64,000 nt of DNA from Sciurus carolinensis. Lineage: Eukaryota; Chordata; Mammalia; Rodentia; Sciuridae. The DNA is taken from NCBI RefSeq assembly GCF_902686445.1, contig NC_062219.1, positions 146,488,057 through 146,552,056 of the forward strand, in the 5' to 3' direction. The notes under the pieces were generated by a model. That model was not told the DNA's origin, did no database searches, and saw only the letters and a program-made list of their open reading frames with translations. A program made the translations under genes and the position numbers. Of this stretch, positions 12,381 through 23,600 are shown one piece after another; the first letter of the stretch is position 1, and every line of letters starts with the position of its first letter.

Positions 12381-12607
12381 GCTGGGCGTGGTGGCACACG
12401 ACTGTAAATTCACCTACTTGGGAGGCTGAGGCAGGAGGATTGCAACTTCAAGGCCAGCCTCAGCAACTTAGTGAAGCCCTAAGCAGCTTAGTGAGACCCT
12501 GTCTCCAAATAAAAAATTTAAAAATGGGTTTGGGATGTGGCTTAGTAATTAAGCACCCCTAGGTTCAGTCCCCAATACAAAAACAAAACAAAACAAAAGC
12601 AAAACTG
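12381..12607 (+). repeat. B1-dID dimeric SINE
   Basis: The left half is B1 (7SL-derived): 'gctgggcgtggtggcacacg', 'cttgggaggctgaggcagga', 'caaggccagcctcagcaac'. The right half is ID-like: 'ggtttgggatgtggcttagt', 'aagcacccctaggttcagtc'. The halves are joined by an A-rich linker (aaataaaaaatttaaaaatg). The tail is an (AAAAC)n-like A-rich stretch. This dimer is a lineage marker for squirrel-related rodents. Confidence 0.92.
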
Positions 12608-13969
12608 TCCTCCTAAAATTCTTCCAATCATGTCAACAGATTATTATTAAAAAAAAAATTTAGTCAAATAAATAAAAAATCATGAAAAGATCAGTACACT
12701 GGAATTTCGTTAATCAAATTATTATTTGAACTTCATTTAATCACAAATAATTTTTTCTCCAAAATTTAAAAGTGAGAAAAACATCTATACCCCCACTTGT
12801 TTTTCTCTTGAGTATCCTGTGAAAGGAAAATCAATGTGATATAAAATTCATGCTTTCTTCCACTTCTAGTCTTCTGTTACAGTCTGATAGATAAATTGTT
12901 TCTTTTCTTAGTTTAAAAAGTATTGAACCCCAATAGCCCAGAGCCAATTATAAACATTTTAAGAAAAATCATCTCAACCCAGAAGAGTTGAGTTGGTCAT
13001 AAAATTAAATGGCATGAAAAGACTACTGCTCATCCGTTCCGCTCTTGTTGACCCTGTCTACACTCTCTCCTTAGTTGGGGTTCCTGTGTTTTCCTAGGAA
13101 CTGAGCACTCCCAGGTCCCCAGCCAGCTAATACTAGAGCCTCCTACCCTGACCTGATTCTAAGACAGGTGTCTGGAAGGCCAGAAGCCTTTTAGTCAGCA
13201 AGCTGGCATTTAAATGAGTCAAAATCCAAGTCACAGAGTTCAGCTGTAACCAAAAACTGGTCTACACAGCATTAAGGGCGGTTGGCTGGCCTTGTTCCTT
13301 CTTTCTATGCTAAGTACAGATTGTAACTCAATTAACATTTTAAGTTCAATTGAATTAGCGATCTTGCTCTTCACCTTGTACTTAGAGACCTGACTAATGT
13401 GGGGTTAATTTAGCTGAAAATATAGCTTTTTGCCATAATCATAACTAACATACGAGTAGTCTTGGGGTGGAGGACATTAAAAGCTGAAAGAATATGGGAT
13501 CCATGATCAGGGACTGAGAAAAGCTGGAATGAAAAATAATTTGGAAAAATGGACTGGGTCTTATTACATCGACCTGCTGTTTCTCAGTTGGAAACCAACC
13601 AGTTTGAAGACAGGGTTTCGGGGTCCTTCCGTGCCACTGCCGGTGTGCCTGGGTTTCGCAGGTCTCAGCACTGATGAGTCTTCACCAGTCTTTCTTTCCA
13701 TTCCAGTCAGCCCCAAGATGGTACGCCATATCCTATAAAGGCTACCTATTCCATTTCAACCTCCTGCTACATTCTCCACCATTTTTGCAGGATATGGATT
13801 TCCCAATATTGGTAAAAGCTCTTTTCGATGGTTTCCATAATGATTTTTAATATACAAACACTGAAATTTTCTTAAGATAACAAAATATTGGAAGTTGGCA
13901 TAATTAATGGTGTTGCTGTTTTTTCCACGGAAAAGGAAGACGAAAGGTAGGTAGAAGCATAGGAGATAG
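12608..13969. other. AT-rich unique sequence
   Basis: AT-rich at 12640-13000 and otherwise unremarkable. The only listed-size frame here is 69 codons (plus, 13529-13738) with no recognisable features. No promoter or RNA gene is visible. Confidence 0.5.
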
Positions 13970-14065
13970 GCTGTTGGAGGACTTCAGAGATCATCTAGCC
14001 CCCTCATTTTACAGGTGAGAAACCGAGGTCAGGAAAGGACTCATGACTTGCTAAAATTACATCTT
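13970..14065 (-). repeat. MIR-type SINE fragment, antisense
   Basis: 'cagagatcatctagccccct', 'cattttacaggtgagaaacc' and 'actcatgacttgctaaaatt' follow the reverse-strand MIR-family order. Short and diverged. Confidence 0.55.
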
Positions 14066-14844
14066 TGACTGCAGTGCAATGGACAACTTTAATAATTTTA
14101 TGCACCATAATTATATCATAATAACCATATAAATATTATTTTAATAAATTTAAACACTATAATTAATCATTATTAAATGACATGATTTGCCTTATATGCT
14201 TTGACAAGGATAAAAACTGAAAATTGTACTGTTTTACAAAGTGGCTTTCATCTGCCCAGGAATCAGACTCAACTAAAAGGATCCTGGGCTCTTGATTTTT
14301 CTCCATGTCAAAGCAATAGGAAGTGGCCTGCTGGTTGGGATAACAGAGTGTCTTATTTGTTTTATGAAAATAATTTCCTTAAGTAGCTTACTAGAAATCC
14401 TTTTCAAAACTGAGATATCATCGGTATGAATAAACTATTTTGCTAAAAAAAAAAAAATATTTAAATAAAAGATGGGTGGATTCCTACTTTTCACCATGGC
14501 GGGGTTCTCAGGACTCTGAAAGAATATGATAAAGTTTTCTTCCCAAATTTGGAGATAAAATTGCATCTGATCTTTTTATAAAAGTTATAAAGTCCTTTAA
14601 AAGTGTTGTTCCCCCTCATCCCCTCTCCTGTGAGGAAATGAGGCAATCCAGTGAGGGACAAGTGGAGGTGACCTTGGAGTGTGGGGAAGGAACAGAGGGC
14701 AGAACATGGCGCCAGACCTGATCCCCTGCAGAGGAAGCAGACACAGGAGGCGAGGAACCCTGCGGATGACGTCTGAAGTAGAGTTCTCTTCTCAGTCCCA
14801 CCTGCTAACTTTGGATGAACCCTCCAGGACCTCAATATTGTGAG
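14066..14844. other. AT-rich unique sequence
   Basis: 14066-14190 is strongly AT-rich. A run of 13 A's lies near 14445. A 123-codon minus-strand frame (14491-14862) runs through 'ggaggtgaccttggagtgtg'-type sequence with no recognisable family. Nothing further is identified. Confidence 0.45.
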
Positions 14845-15295
14845 GAGGTCAATTCTCTCCAAATTGATCTACAAATTCAAAGCAATCCCAATCAAAACCC
14901 AAGAAGGGTTGATTGCCTTTATGTTTTTTTTAAAGAAAACTAACACGACGGCTCTAAAATGTATATGTGATTGTTGAAGGCCACAAACAATCACAAAAAG
15001 TTTAAAGAGGAACGAAATAGAAGGACTTGAACTACCTGATATCAAAACTCAATATAAATTACCAGAAGACAGCGTGGAATTCTTCCAGTCATAGACAAAC
15101 CAATGGGACAGAAGAGTCCTGAAAGAGTTCATAGGTATCTTTGATTTCTGATAAAAATCACTCTGTGGAAGAGTGGAGAAAGGATGGTCTTTTTAATAAG
15201 TGATACTGGATAAATTATGTCCACATGGGAAAAAAAAAACTAAATGTGATCCCTCTCCGTGTCATGGACAAAAAAAAAAAAAAAAAAAAAAATTC
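14845..15295 (+). repeat. L1 ORF2 fragment, decayed
   Basis: 'atctacaaattcaaagcaat', 'cccaatcaaaacccaagaag' and later 'ggacttgaactacctgatat' match the well-known order of a late-ORF2 L1 segment. The reading frame is broken. It ends near a 26-28 base A-run (from about 15269), which may be a later insertion tail. Confidence 0.65.
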
Positions 15296-15664
15296 CTTCT
15301 AGGTAGATGGAAGTGTTAGATAAAATGTAGAAGCCACTTATTTGAATGGATCTCCTGCACTAAGCTCCAACAGAAACCAAACCAAACCGAAATGGAGTTA
15401 CTTGTGCTAAAGTTGCATGTCACCAAACCAAACCCAAGTTGCTTTTCTGATCTTTTGAGAAACCAGAAGAGAGAAAGAAAATAGCCATGTCTTCACACAG
15501 GCCCATTTAGCCATCACAACACAGAAGTCCCCTCTGCTCTGACCTCTACAACAAATGCCCTCCAGATGGACCGATGCTAACCCTTCCTGTTTCTGCTCTC
15601 TTCCGCCCTTCACAGCCTAGAAAGCCAACCTCTTCTGCTTAGGTCATGGCCATGTTTTTAGAGG

Positions 15665-15915
15665 AGATGCCGCCCTAATCATGAATTGCAAATAAAAACC
15701 AGTTGGATCATGTCACCAAATTTTGTTGCAATATGGTCTTTTGACAAAAGCAAAACAATAAAGCTTTTAGCAGATGATGTGCCACAGAGAAGGTTTCTTC
15801 AACAGAATGCAAATGGTATAACTGCAAGAGAAAGATGGGCAAGTTGGACTATGTTCCAAGTAGGAACTTCTGTTCATTCAAAGACAACTGAGAAGAAAAG
15901 GCAAGAGGAAAGGTA
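15665..15915 (+). repeat. L1 ORF2 fragment, continuation
   Basis: Continues the L1 ORF2 order: 'aaaacaataaagcttttagc', 'gggcaagttggactatgttc', 'aggaacttctgttcattcaa'. It probably belongs to the same old insertion as the fragment at 14845, with the 370 bases between them being intervening or unrecognisable. A 76-codon open frame here is a remnant of ORF2 or chance. Confidence 0.5.
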
Positions 15916-16103
15916 GCGTGGCTTGTGCTACCTGTAAATAGATCTGGGTCCTTCAGCTCGGTAAGGAGAGGAGACAGCTGCACCTGCAAACCAGCTACCT
16001 GTAGTTCATTCGGAGAATAGGTCCTTCTCTGCTGGGAACCAAACTGGTCACAATCCTACGACTCCACCTTTCCCTTCATTCGAACAGTAGGTTGGAAATA
16101 AAG

Positions 16104-16215
16104 ACTTGGTAGCAGGGCTGGGGAGGTAGCTCAGCTGGTAGAGCACTTGCCTTATAAGCATGAGGCCCTGGGTTCAATCCCCAGCACCACAAGAAAAAAA
16201 GAAAACTTGGTAGCA
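16104..16215 (+). repeat. ID SINE with 11-bp target-site duplications
   Basis: The element body is 16115-16204. It has A-box words 'ggtagctcagctggtagagc', B-box words 'gggttcaatccccagcacca' and a short A-rich tail (aagaaaaaaagaaa). It is flanked by direct repeats acttggtagca at 16104-16114 and 16205-16215, the signature of L1-mediated insertion. The perfect duplication and near-consensus body indicate a relatively young copy. Confidence 0.95.
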
Positions 16216-16411
16216 CAGTGATAACAGGAACAAAGAAGTAAGACTTGAGATTCTTCAGTTCTATTATCCTATATGACTATGTGGAGTTTTTGTGTTTAAA
16301 ATTATAAATAATGATACAGAGTTGAGATTGCAGGGTATAATTTTGCTTGCTAACTGCAAATTTTACCTCAGGCATAAACTATTTTTATGAAGTTTTAGTA
16401 ATATTTTAAGG

Positions 16412-16652
16412 CTGAAATTTATTATTATTATTATTAGTAGTAGTAGTAGTAGTAGTAGTACTATTTGTAGTACTGGGAATCCAACACAGAGGTGCTCTAC
16501 CACTGAACTATATCCCCAGCCCTTTTTATTTTATTTTGAGACAGGGTCTTACTAAGTTGCTGAGGTTAGTCTTCAACTTGTGATCCTCCTGCCTCAGCCT
16601 CCCAAGTAGCTGGAATTATAGGGGTTGCTACTGTGCCTGACTGAAATTTATT
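16412..16652 (-). repeat. B1-dID SINE, antisense, with microsatellite tail
   Basis: Reverse-complement dimer. The ID half is 'tactgggaatccaacacaga' plus 'tatccccagcccttttta'. The B1 half is 'gagacagggtcttactaagt', 'gatcctcctgcctcagcctc' and 'ccaagtagctggaattatag'. Perfect 12-base flanking repeats ctgaaatttatt lie at 16412-16423 and 16641-16652. The tail position is occupied by (ATT)n(AGT)n at 16421-16461, so the microsatellite grew from the SINE's own A-tail. Confidence 0.93.
16421..16461. repeat. (ATT)n/(AGT)n compound microsatellite
   Basis: About six ATT units followed by about nine AGT units without a break. It sits exactly where the poly(A) tail of the antisense SINE should be and so is derived from it. 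Confidence 0.97.
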
Positions 16653-16929
16653 TTTCTTAGTTGTTAGTTTATTTTAAAACAAAAGCACAAATGAGGAAAT
16701 TATTATTATCGATAATTCTGTAATTACTTTTCGAAATAATCTGGTCATATAGAAGAAGTGTCATGATCCTCTCCAAGTATCAAAAACCTTACAATCAAAA
16801 ACCCTGTACTCAAAAAGTTAGAAAATGTTATTCAGATATATTAATAACCTAGAAAAGCAGAGAGATATATTGGGTGGAAGGAATGGAAGACAATTATTAT
16901 AAATCTATTCATTCTCCCCAAGTCAATTC

Positions 16930-17296
16930 ATAAGGACAAATCAAAATCCTCCAATTTTTAAATGAAACATAAAAGAATATAAAAATAAATTTCATCACAT
17001 TCAGAATGTGTTTACTAATGGTTACTATTAAAAGAGTAAAAAGACAAACCTAGAATCAGAGAGGTATTTGAAAACACATAATTGACAACTAACTCACATC
17101 CAGAATATAATAAATCAAGAAACAAGATGTTGAACAAAAGAATCCAAAAAGCCAGGCACAAAATAGTACATACCACATGATTTCGTTCACATGAAATTCA
17201 AAAACAGAAGCAAGTTTAAACTCCAGTTTTTTAGGGAAGTCATCTTAAGTGGTAAAACCACAGCAAAAAGGACAACAGCAGTTACACTAGAAATTA
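16930..17296 (+). repeat. Old L1 3' fragment (L1M-type)
   Basis: 'aaatagtacataccacatga', 'tttcgttcacatgaaattca' and 'aaaacagaagcaag' follow the order seen in the 3' region of old mammalian L1s. No open frame. The left boundary is soft. Confidence 0.45.
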
Positions 17297-17299
17297 GGC

Positions 17300-17714
17300 G
17301 AGGCCAGGTATGTGGACAACACCTGTAATCTCAGCTATTTGGGAGACTGAGGGAGGAGGCTAGCAAATTCAAGGCCAGCCTCAGGAACTTTGCAAGATAC
17401 TGTCTTTTTTTTTTTTTTTTTTTTTTTTTTTGGTACCAGGGATTGAACCCAGAGTCGCTTAACCTCTGAGCCACATCCCCAGACCTTTTCTATATTGTAT
17501 TTTGAGATAGGGTCTCGTTAAGTTGCTCAAGGCCTCACCAAGTTGCTGAGGCTGACTTTGAACCTGTGATCCTCCTGCCCCAGTCTCCCAAGCCACTGGA
17601 ATTATAGGCGTGTGCCACTGCACCCAGCAAGATACTGTCTTAAAAGTAAAATTTTAAAAAGGACTTGGGATGGAATGCAGTGGTAGAGTACCCCTGTATT
17701 CAATCCCCAGGAGT
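17300..17714 (+). repeat. B1-dID SINE (outer copy), split by a second SINE
   Basis: The B1 half occupies 17300-17406 ('aacacctgtaatctcagcta', 'caaggccagcctcaggaact', 'ttgcaagatactgtctt'). The ID half resumes at 17642-17714 ('gggatggaatgcagtggtag', 'tattcaatccccaggagtg'). An antisense B1-dID sits between them. The tail of the outer copy is the GA microsatellite that follows. The outer copy must be the older insertion. Confidence 0.9.
17394..17641 (-). repeat. B1-dID SINE (inner copy) nested in an older B1-dID
   Basis: Antisense dimer, body about 17407-17628. It starts with a T-run of more than 20 (its complement is the poly(A) tail). The ID half follows ('ggtaccagggattgaaccca', 'gagccacatccccagacct'), then the B1 half ('gatcctcctgccccagtctc', 'gcgtgtgccactgcacccag'). 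Perfect 13-base direct repeats aagatactgtctt at 17394-17406 and 17629-17641 prove insertion into the outer copy. Confidence 0.96.
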
Positions 17715-17760
17715 GAAGAGAGAGAGAGAGAGAGAGAGAGAGAAGGAGAGAGAGAGAGAG
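17715..17760. repeat. (GA)n microsatellite
   Basis: Nearly pure GA with one AAGGAG interruption, directly after the ID half of the outer SINE, so probably derived from its A-rich tail. On the minus strand it gives a spurious Ser-Leu repeat. Confidence 0.97.
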
Positions 17761-19683
17761 CAGAAGTCTTTTCCAGGGCTCCAGGGGGGCTTTGGGAGCT
17801 GGCAATGTTCCATTCCTGGACCTACGTGGTGGTTACATGGCTGGGTGCATTTGATCGTTTATTAAGCTTTACATTTGTATGCACGTCTCTGTTTTTGTGT
17901 TCTATGTCACAAACCTTTTCTAATAGTAACAGAAAATGATAAAGGTATAAAGTGGCTGGGCTTCTCTCTCGAGAAGTGAAAGATTCTATCTTAGCCTCAT
18001 TCATGAACCAACCAGGCCACAGAAACTCATGCCGGTGCCTGTTGCAGGCCGGCTGGGCCGCCTGTGCCTCTTTTTGGTAGACACCAGTAGCACCAGCGTG
18101 AAAGATACTAACCCCTTCTCTGATGAAATGTTTTGGGTGAATCGTCAATCATGTGACAGTCTCACAGACAGGGCCCTGTCACGACCACACTCTCCAGAAT
18201 CCCTTCAGGCCAGGCTCTTGTTCTCTCCTCTCATTCCCCAGCTCCCTTGGCTTCTCCCTGCCCATCCTGGCCTTGTATGGTGGTGCTTTTCTTCCCAGCC
18301 CTTTGGACAGGTGAGATTTTGAGCTGTCTACCTTATCTCTGTTCCTGGGACCTTTTGCTTATCACCATTTATTCTTGGGTCTTACTGCAGCCCTCTAACT
18401 CGGGTGGAGTTGTTCACACCACCCACCCGAAGAGATGTGCAGGGATTGTGTTTGAAATCTTGCAACAGCAGAGGTGCTTTAGATGCCTGGGTCCTAAGGT
18501 GGAATATGGATCATGTATCTGATAGAAGTAGTCGAGTCTCATGGGTCAGACGTTCTGGTCTCAACTAGATGAACTTCAAACTATTAGCTCATAGAACTAA
18601 ACAAAGCAAAGATTTTATTGAAGAGACGTCAGCTTGCTGGAGTGCTTTGGAGACTGATTCCCATTTCTAGCAGTTGAGGGTATGAACAGGTTTTATTTAG
18701 TGTCCATCAAGTATATGATTTAATGTTATTATTTATGTTCATAAAGAGACAGTTTAAGCCATTACTTCATCTAAAAATATGCATGCTATAATACAAATTT
18801 ACATAAATCATGTTAAATGCTTCATATCGGTTTTTAGTTTATCTTATTAGAAATCTTTGCATTTCCCTATCAATAAAAATGTACCCATATTTTATTTTTC
18901 CACATCAAAATGTACTTCCTCTGCCTGAAGAGAATGACTTATTCCAGAACAGGCATTTTTAAAATCCTGAAATAGTTAATATTGATGTTTTCGTAAATGA
19001 CAAATGACCACAGTGCTCTGGACAGATATAACTCATTGTTGGATGTTTTGTTTTAATCCAGTTTTCAATTGACACAAGCTCTTTCTATATAGAATAAGGG
19101 GATAAAAATGAAAGAATCTTTCTCTCTGGAAAGCTAAATATTTTAGTCAGGTTTAAAAAGTATGTGTGTGAACCCACAGCAGCAGTAATGAATGATAAAG
19201 GCCCTTCTCTGAGGATTTGGTGTAGCAGGGTCATTTATCATCTCTATTATTTTTTTGTCATTTCTTTAAAAAAAAAAAAATCCAGCCCATTGCCTTTTAT
19301 GTTATTATGTGTGACTGTTTTTCCCCTCAAGATTTCTGGGCTGTTGCTATATGAAAAATAATGATGGAACTTTGCCTAAAGTTTTTTTGCTCCTGAATTT
19401 CAAATGGGGACCTGGGTGGCCCTGCCTTCATCTCTCAGGCTGCCTGCCACTGGCCTTGTGCATCTGAGAGGAGGCTCCTCAGCCTTTAGCCAGGCAATTT
19501 ATTTTGATGATCACTGATTTCACCAGTGAACAACCATTTCATCTTTCCTTCAACCTATTTCCACTGGAATGAAGACTAAAGTTTCGAATTGAATTTATAC
19601 GGCAGTCCTTAAGTATCTTGCTCCTAAATCCAGTCAGGGATCCTTAGAGCACTGAGGGATGCTGTAACAAACCTAGTAAGGGT
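17761..19683. other. Unique sequence, no gene recognised
   Basis: No repeat or gene is assigned. Frames reach 108 codons (minus, 17822-18148) and 97 codons (plus, 18029-18322). They show no domain and overlap in opposite orientations. 18690-19160 is AT-rich. Confidence 0.5.
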
Positions 19684-20935
19684 GTGTTTCATGCATTTAT
19701 TTATTCACTTATTTCACAACTACTTATTCGCGTATACCATTTGCCAGCAATTAGGCTAGGCCAGGGACATGATGTGGAAGAGACAGACAGGTCCCTGTTC
19801 TGGGTGGGGACAACAGCTCGTGTTAGTGTACTATTGGAGCATCAGGTAGTTAGAGGATCAAAGAGGGCTTCCTGAGTATGGAGATTCCTTAAAAGATTAG
19901 GAGTGGAACCACCATATGACCCAGCTAGTCCACTCCTTGGTATTTATCCAAAAGATCTAAAAGCAGCTCAATACAGTGATACAGATACACCTATACTTTT
20001 AGCAGCACAATTCACAATAGTCAAGTTATGGAACCAACCTAGGCGCCCCTCAAAAGATGAACAGAGAACATGATATATACACACAATGGAATTCTACTTA
20101 GCCATAAAGAAGAATGGAATTATGTCATTTGCTGGTAAATATCTGGATGGAACTGGAGAACGCCTTGCTGTTCAAAGTCAACAACTGAATGTTGTTTCTC
20201 AAATGAGGAAGCTAAAGAGAAAAAAGGAATAAAAAAGGGGATCTCACAAAAATAGAAGGGAGATCAGGCGGGTAGAAGCAGGGGACCCAAGGGGAGGGAC
20301 AAGGGGAAGGAAAGGGGAAGAACTGGAGAATGAAATTGACCAAATTATACTAGGTGCATGTATAAATATACCATAATGCATTCTAATTTCATAGATAACT
20401 ATAATGCATCAATTTAAAAGTACAAATAAAAGGAAAACCAATAGAGAAGAGAAATTGGATCAGGGTGAGGGAGGAGGAGAAAACTCTTCAATGCATTTAT
20501 GAACATGCCAAAATGAACCCTGCTATTATGTATAACTATAATGCACCAAAAAGTAAAATAAAATTTTCAAAGAGGGCTTACTGAAAAAGAGTGGTAGCTA
20601 ATCAGAGTTCTAAACAATAACAGAAATTAAACAGGTGAAAGGGATTAGTCTATTCAAAGGCTCAGAAGCAGAGGGAGTATTAGGCACTTGGACTGGAGAA
20701 TGGACGTCCAGGAGGTGTGCTGTGGTTGGTGAGCCAGGGTGAGGCTGGGCGAGGACGGGAGCCAAGAGCCAGATTCTGGAGGGAAGAATTTGTAGGATTT
20801 TGTACGCAGAGAGAGAAACCTGAGGTTTTATCATCTGGGTGATCAGAAGCCAATGAGATGGCTCCCTGGGACTGGAAATCATTTTCAGAGGAACAGAATC
20901 TTGAGGACTTGTCTCTGACATACTATTTCATTCCA
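19684..20935 (-). repeat. L2 LINE antisense, split by an L1
   Basis: The left part (19684-19870) has 'atttattcacttatttcaca', 'ccatttgccagcaattaggc', 'agacaggtccctgttctggg'. The right part (20580-20935) has 'aaaggctcagaagcagaggg', 'gagggaagaatttgtaggat' and 'gatcagaagccaatgagatg', which continue the reverse-complement L2 order. The L1 at 19871-20566 sits between, so the L2 is the older insertion. Confidence 0.65.
19858..20579 (+). repeat. 5'-truncated L1 with 13-bp target-site duplications
   Basis: The body (19871-20566) begins in the last part of ORF2: 'gagtggaaccaccatatgac', 'ggtatttatccaaaagatct', 'gcagcacaattcacaatagt', 'acacacaatggaattctact'. A polypurine-rich 3' UTR follows (about 20262-20340), then a partly duplicated tail with 'taactataatgca' at about 20397 and 20532. 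Perfect direct repeats tcaaagagggctt flank it at 19858-19870 and 20567-20579. The ORF2 frame is broken, so the copy is inactive. Confidence 0.93.
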
Positions 20936-20974
20936 ATCTCACTGGAGTTCTCTTAGGCTATCATTAGTAAAGCT

Positions 20975-21210
20975 TCTTTTTAATTATTTTTAATTTTTTA
21001 ATTTTATTTGTTCTAATGAGTTGTACATGACAGTAGAATGCATTTGTACATTTTGATAGCTCATACATAAATGGAGTATAATCTCTCATTTTTCTGATTT
21101 GTACCTATTGCAGGATCACATGGGTCATGCAGTCATACATGTACATGAGGTCATAATGTCTGCTTCACTCTACTGTCATTCCTTCCCCCAGACCCCTTCC
21201 CTCCCTTGAT
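20975..21210 (-). repeat. L1 3' UTR end, antisense
   Basis: Shares the antisense signature of other L1 tails in the window: 'tttatttgttctaatgagtt', 'gtacatgacagtagaatgca', 'gatcacatgggtcatgcagt', 'catacatgtacatgaggtca', ending in a CT-rich stretch that is the complement of the UTR polypurine tract. Strongly 5'-truncated. Confidence 0.88.
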
Positions 21211-21256
21211 GACTCTCAGTTGTAGAGGCCCCCACGGCACTCCCTGAGCTGATGAA

Positions 21257-21304
21257 CAGCAGAAAGAACCAACTGGGCGGCAGCAGAAAGACCCAACTGG
21301 GCGG
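21257..21304. repeat. 24-bp tandem duplication
   Basis: Two adjacent 24-base units at 21257-21280 and 21281-21304 (each cagcagaaaga.ccaactgggcgg) differ at one base. On the minus strand the unit is in frame, giving a repeated PVGSFCC-like peptide within a 72-codon frame of no recognised function. Confidence 0.93.
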
Positions 21305-23464
21305 CGGCTGTCGGTCATGACTTTGGGACTAGCTCTGTTTTGCTCAGCAAGGGGGTTTCTCCTGTGCACTCATGTTCAGAGTGGATTTGGAGGATGGACA
21401 CTAATGACTGGGCTGAGTCTGTGTGGGAAGGTTCAGTGCATTGGACAGGTGGTTCTTCCGGAAGCATCTCTAGTTGCTGAAAACAAGATCAGCATTGCTC
21501 TGTAGGGAAAGGATTGTTCGAAAGGATTGTTTTCCCAGAGTTCTGAGAATGAGTGGGTAAATGAAACGAACAACGTGAAATATCCAGAAGACACTCCTGT
21601 GTCTATTTGCCAGCATGAAACGAACGACCCTGTATGGAGAAGCATACACCATGGACTCTAAGAACCACCCCGGCAGAGATGTTTTCTGCTTGGAATTATA
21701 TCTAACATAAAAATTAGAATTAAATTTAATGAGTGCCTGAGTGTTTCAATGCTTGGCTACCTCTTCTCCCTGAGCTCCAAAGAGTCACTTCTTGGAGACA
21801 AATTCTCCCCCTCAAATTGCTTGCCAATAGCCCAGCACACATTGCTCATTCTACCCACCTCACCTGGCATGGTGTATCCGGGATGCATTCCCACCCAGAA
21901 AAAATGAATCTGGAGCTTCACACGACACGCTGTCACAGGGCAAGTCAGATGTGTGCCAGCTGGTACCTAACTGCGTGTGTCAAGTACAGAGTGGCTTATA
22001 CAAGCAGTGGCTACTGATGAAGGCTGATGAGTCTGGTGACGGGGGTAAAGGGAAGCCCTACTGTGGAATCCGGATTTTGTTCACACTGTTCACACTCTTG
22101 ATAGGAAGAGTGTGGCCTGTGTGGAAAAGGGACTGGTGGTTATCTGATGGGAGGGTAGAGGTGAGGAAGGTGAAGAACAGCGATAGAAAAGTTCGCAGTC
22201 TTCGCAAGCTCCTCACCTTGCTCGGAATCACTCGCTTTGAATTAGATTCTTAAAACAATTGTTCTCCAAATTCCTCTATCCTCTGTTTCTCAAGAAGTCA
22301 CGGCAGACGTTTCTTCCCGAAGTTGACATTTTCATCAGTAGAGAAGGCCTGGGGACTCGGGTAATAGCTGATCACAGGCATCCTGGATACCCAGCATGGG
22401 TCTCCCCCTCAGTTCTACTCTAATTAGGTGATCACAGCCCTGTCTCCTGACGTGTCTGCAAGAGCTGAAGGTACTTGGCAGCGAATCCATCAGTCACGCA
22501 GAGAGCACAAATGGGCTGGGTCACAGAGAAACCTCACCTCTGCTTCACATGGCTTCTCGGGAAATTGGTCCACAGACTTCAAAAGGAGCAGAGGAAACCT
22601 CATAAACACATGGTACATGTGGAACTTGCCGTATCTTACTTTAGGTTAAAAAGACCTGAAATTTGGGCTATTTGATAGTAACAAAAATGAAGGCAAGTTT
22701 TGCATAAACCTAGCAATAGCAATGAGCTACGAATAGTAAATTTCCTGTAAACCCATAGTATCTTGATGTGCTAGAGTCAGTTGTTATTGAAAGGAATTCT
22801 AGCAGGGGTATTTTTGTAACATGAGAAGCTATCTCTCAGGTTTCTCTGCAGTCTAAACTGTTTTACAATTTGGATTTTTCTGGAAGTCGTGTGTGCTGAG
22901 CATACTATTGGATAAGAGACGCTGTTAGGCTCCGGTTGTGGTCCCTGCCCTTGCCTCTCTTACCCAGGTTACTTAAGCCATCACAATGGATCCTAATGAA
23001 GGCAAGCCAGGGAACTGTTTTGTACTTAGCTGTAACTACGTGGAGCTCCAGTCCATAGCTGTTCATTGTGCAGGAGAGGCGCAGATCGAAAGCCATCAGA
23101 GCACTCCAGAGCTGCCGGAAGTGGAAAGCGGCGAGGTCCCTCTGCCAGGCAGGCATGGATCGCTGCCCTTCTTCTCCCTGTGTCCTGTTCAACGTGGGAA
23201 TTCAGGTGTGTGTTTCAGGGCTCCATGTGTGGGCATCCAGGAGTGTTTTTCTGGGAGCTCTCCTGGGGAGTGTGGATTCTTTGACAGCCAAGACAACTTT
23301 GGCTCTAAAGCACACATCCTAGAATGAGAGGGACTCTTCAGAAATCCAAGGACAAAGCAAACCAGAGACCTGCACCACTTGAGTTTCCCAAAGTGAGTAA
23401 GTACTAATGCTGCACACACGCCTGACGCTTGGCTAAGCTTGCAACCCATATGGCCTCCCTTAGT
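21305..23464. other. Unique sequence, no gene recognised
   Basis: No named repeat or gene. Frames of 70-113 codons occur on both strands; the longest is plus 22986-23327. Several overlap in three frames over 23066-23330, which suggests a low-stop, GC-moderate stretch rather than an exon. No clear splice-bounded candidate was found. Confidence 0.5.
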
Positions 23465-23600
23465 CCACCAAGCATCACTGTTACGGGCAGGTAAGCTGAG
23501 GGCCCTGGCTGTTAAACTCCTGGCCCAGAGTCACAGCTAGAAAGTGGCAACGTTGGGATCTTGACCTAGAGGATCTGACTATAGAGTCAATGCTCCAAAG
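23465..23600 (-). repeat. MIR SINE fragment, antisense
   Basis: 'gttacgggcaggtaagctga', 'ggcccagagtcacagctaga' and 'aagtggcaacgttgggatct' follow the reverse-strand MIR order. Confidence 0.6.

Noticed and set aside
16115..16190. tRNA gene
   Set aside because: The A- and B-box-like words belong to a tRNA-derived ID SINE with target duplications and an A-tail; no cloverleaf is expected to be functional.
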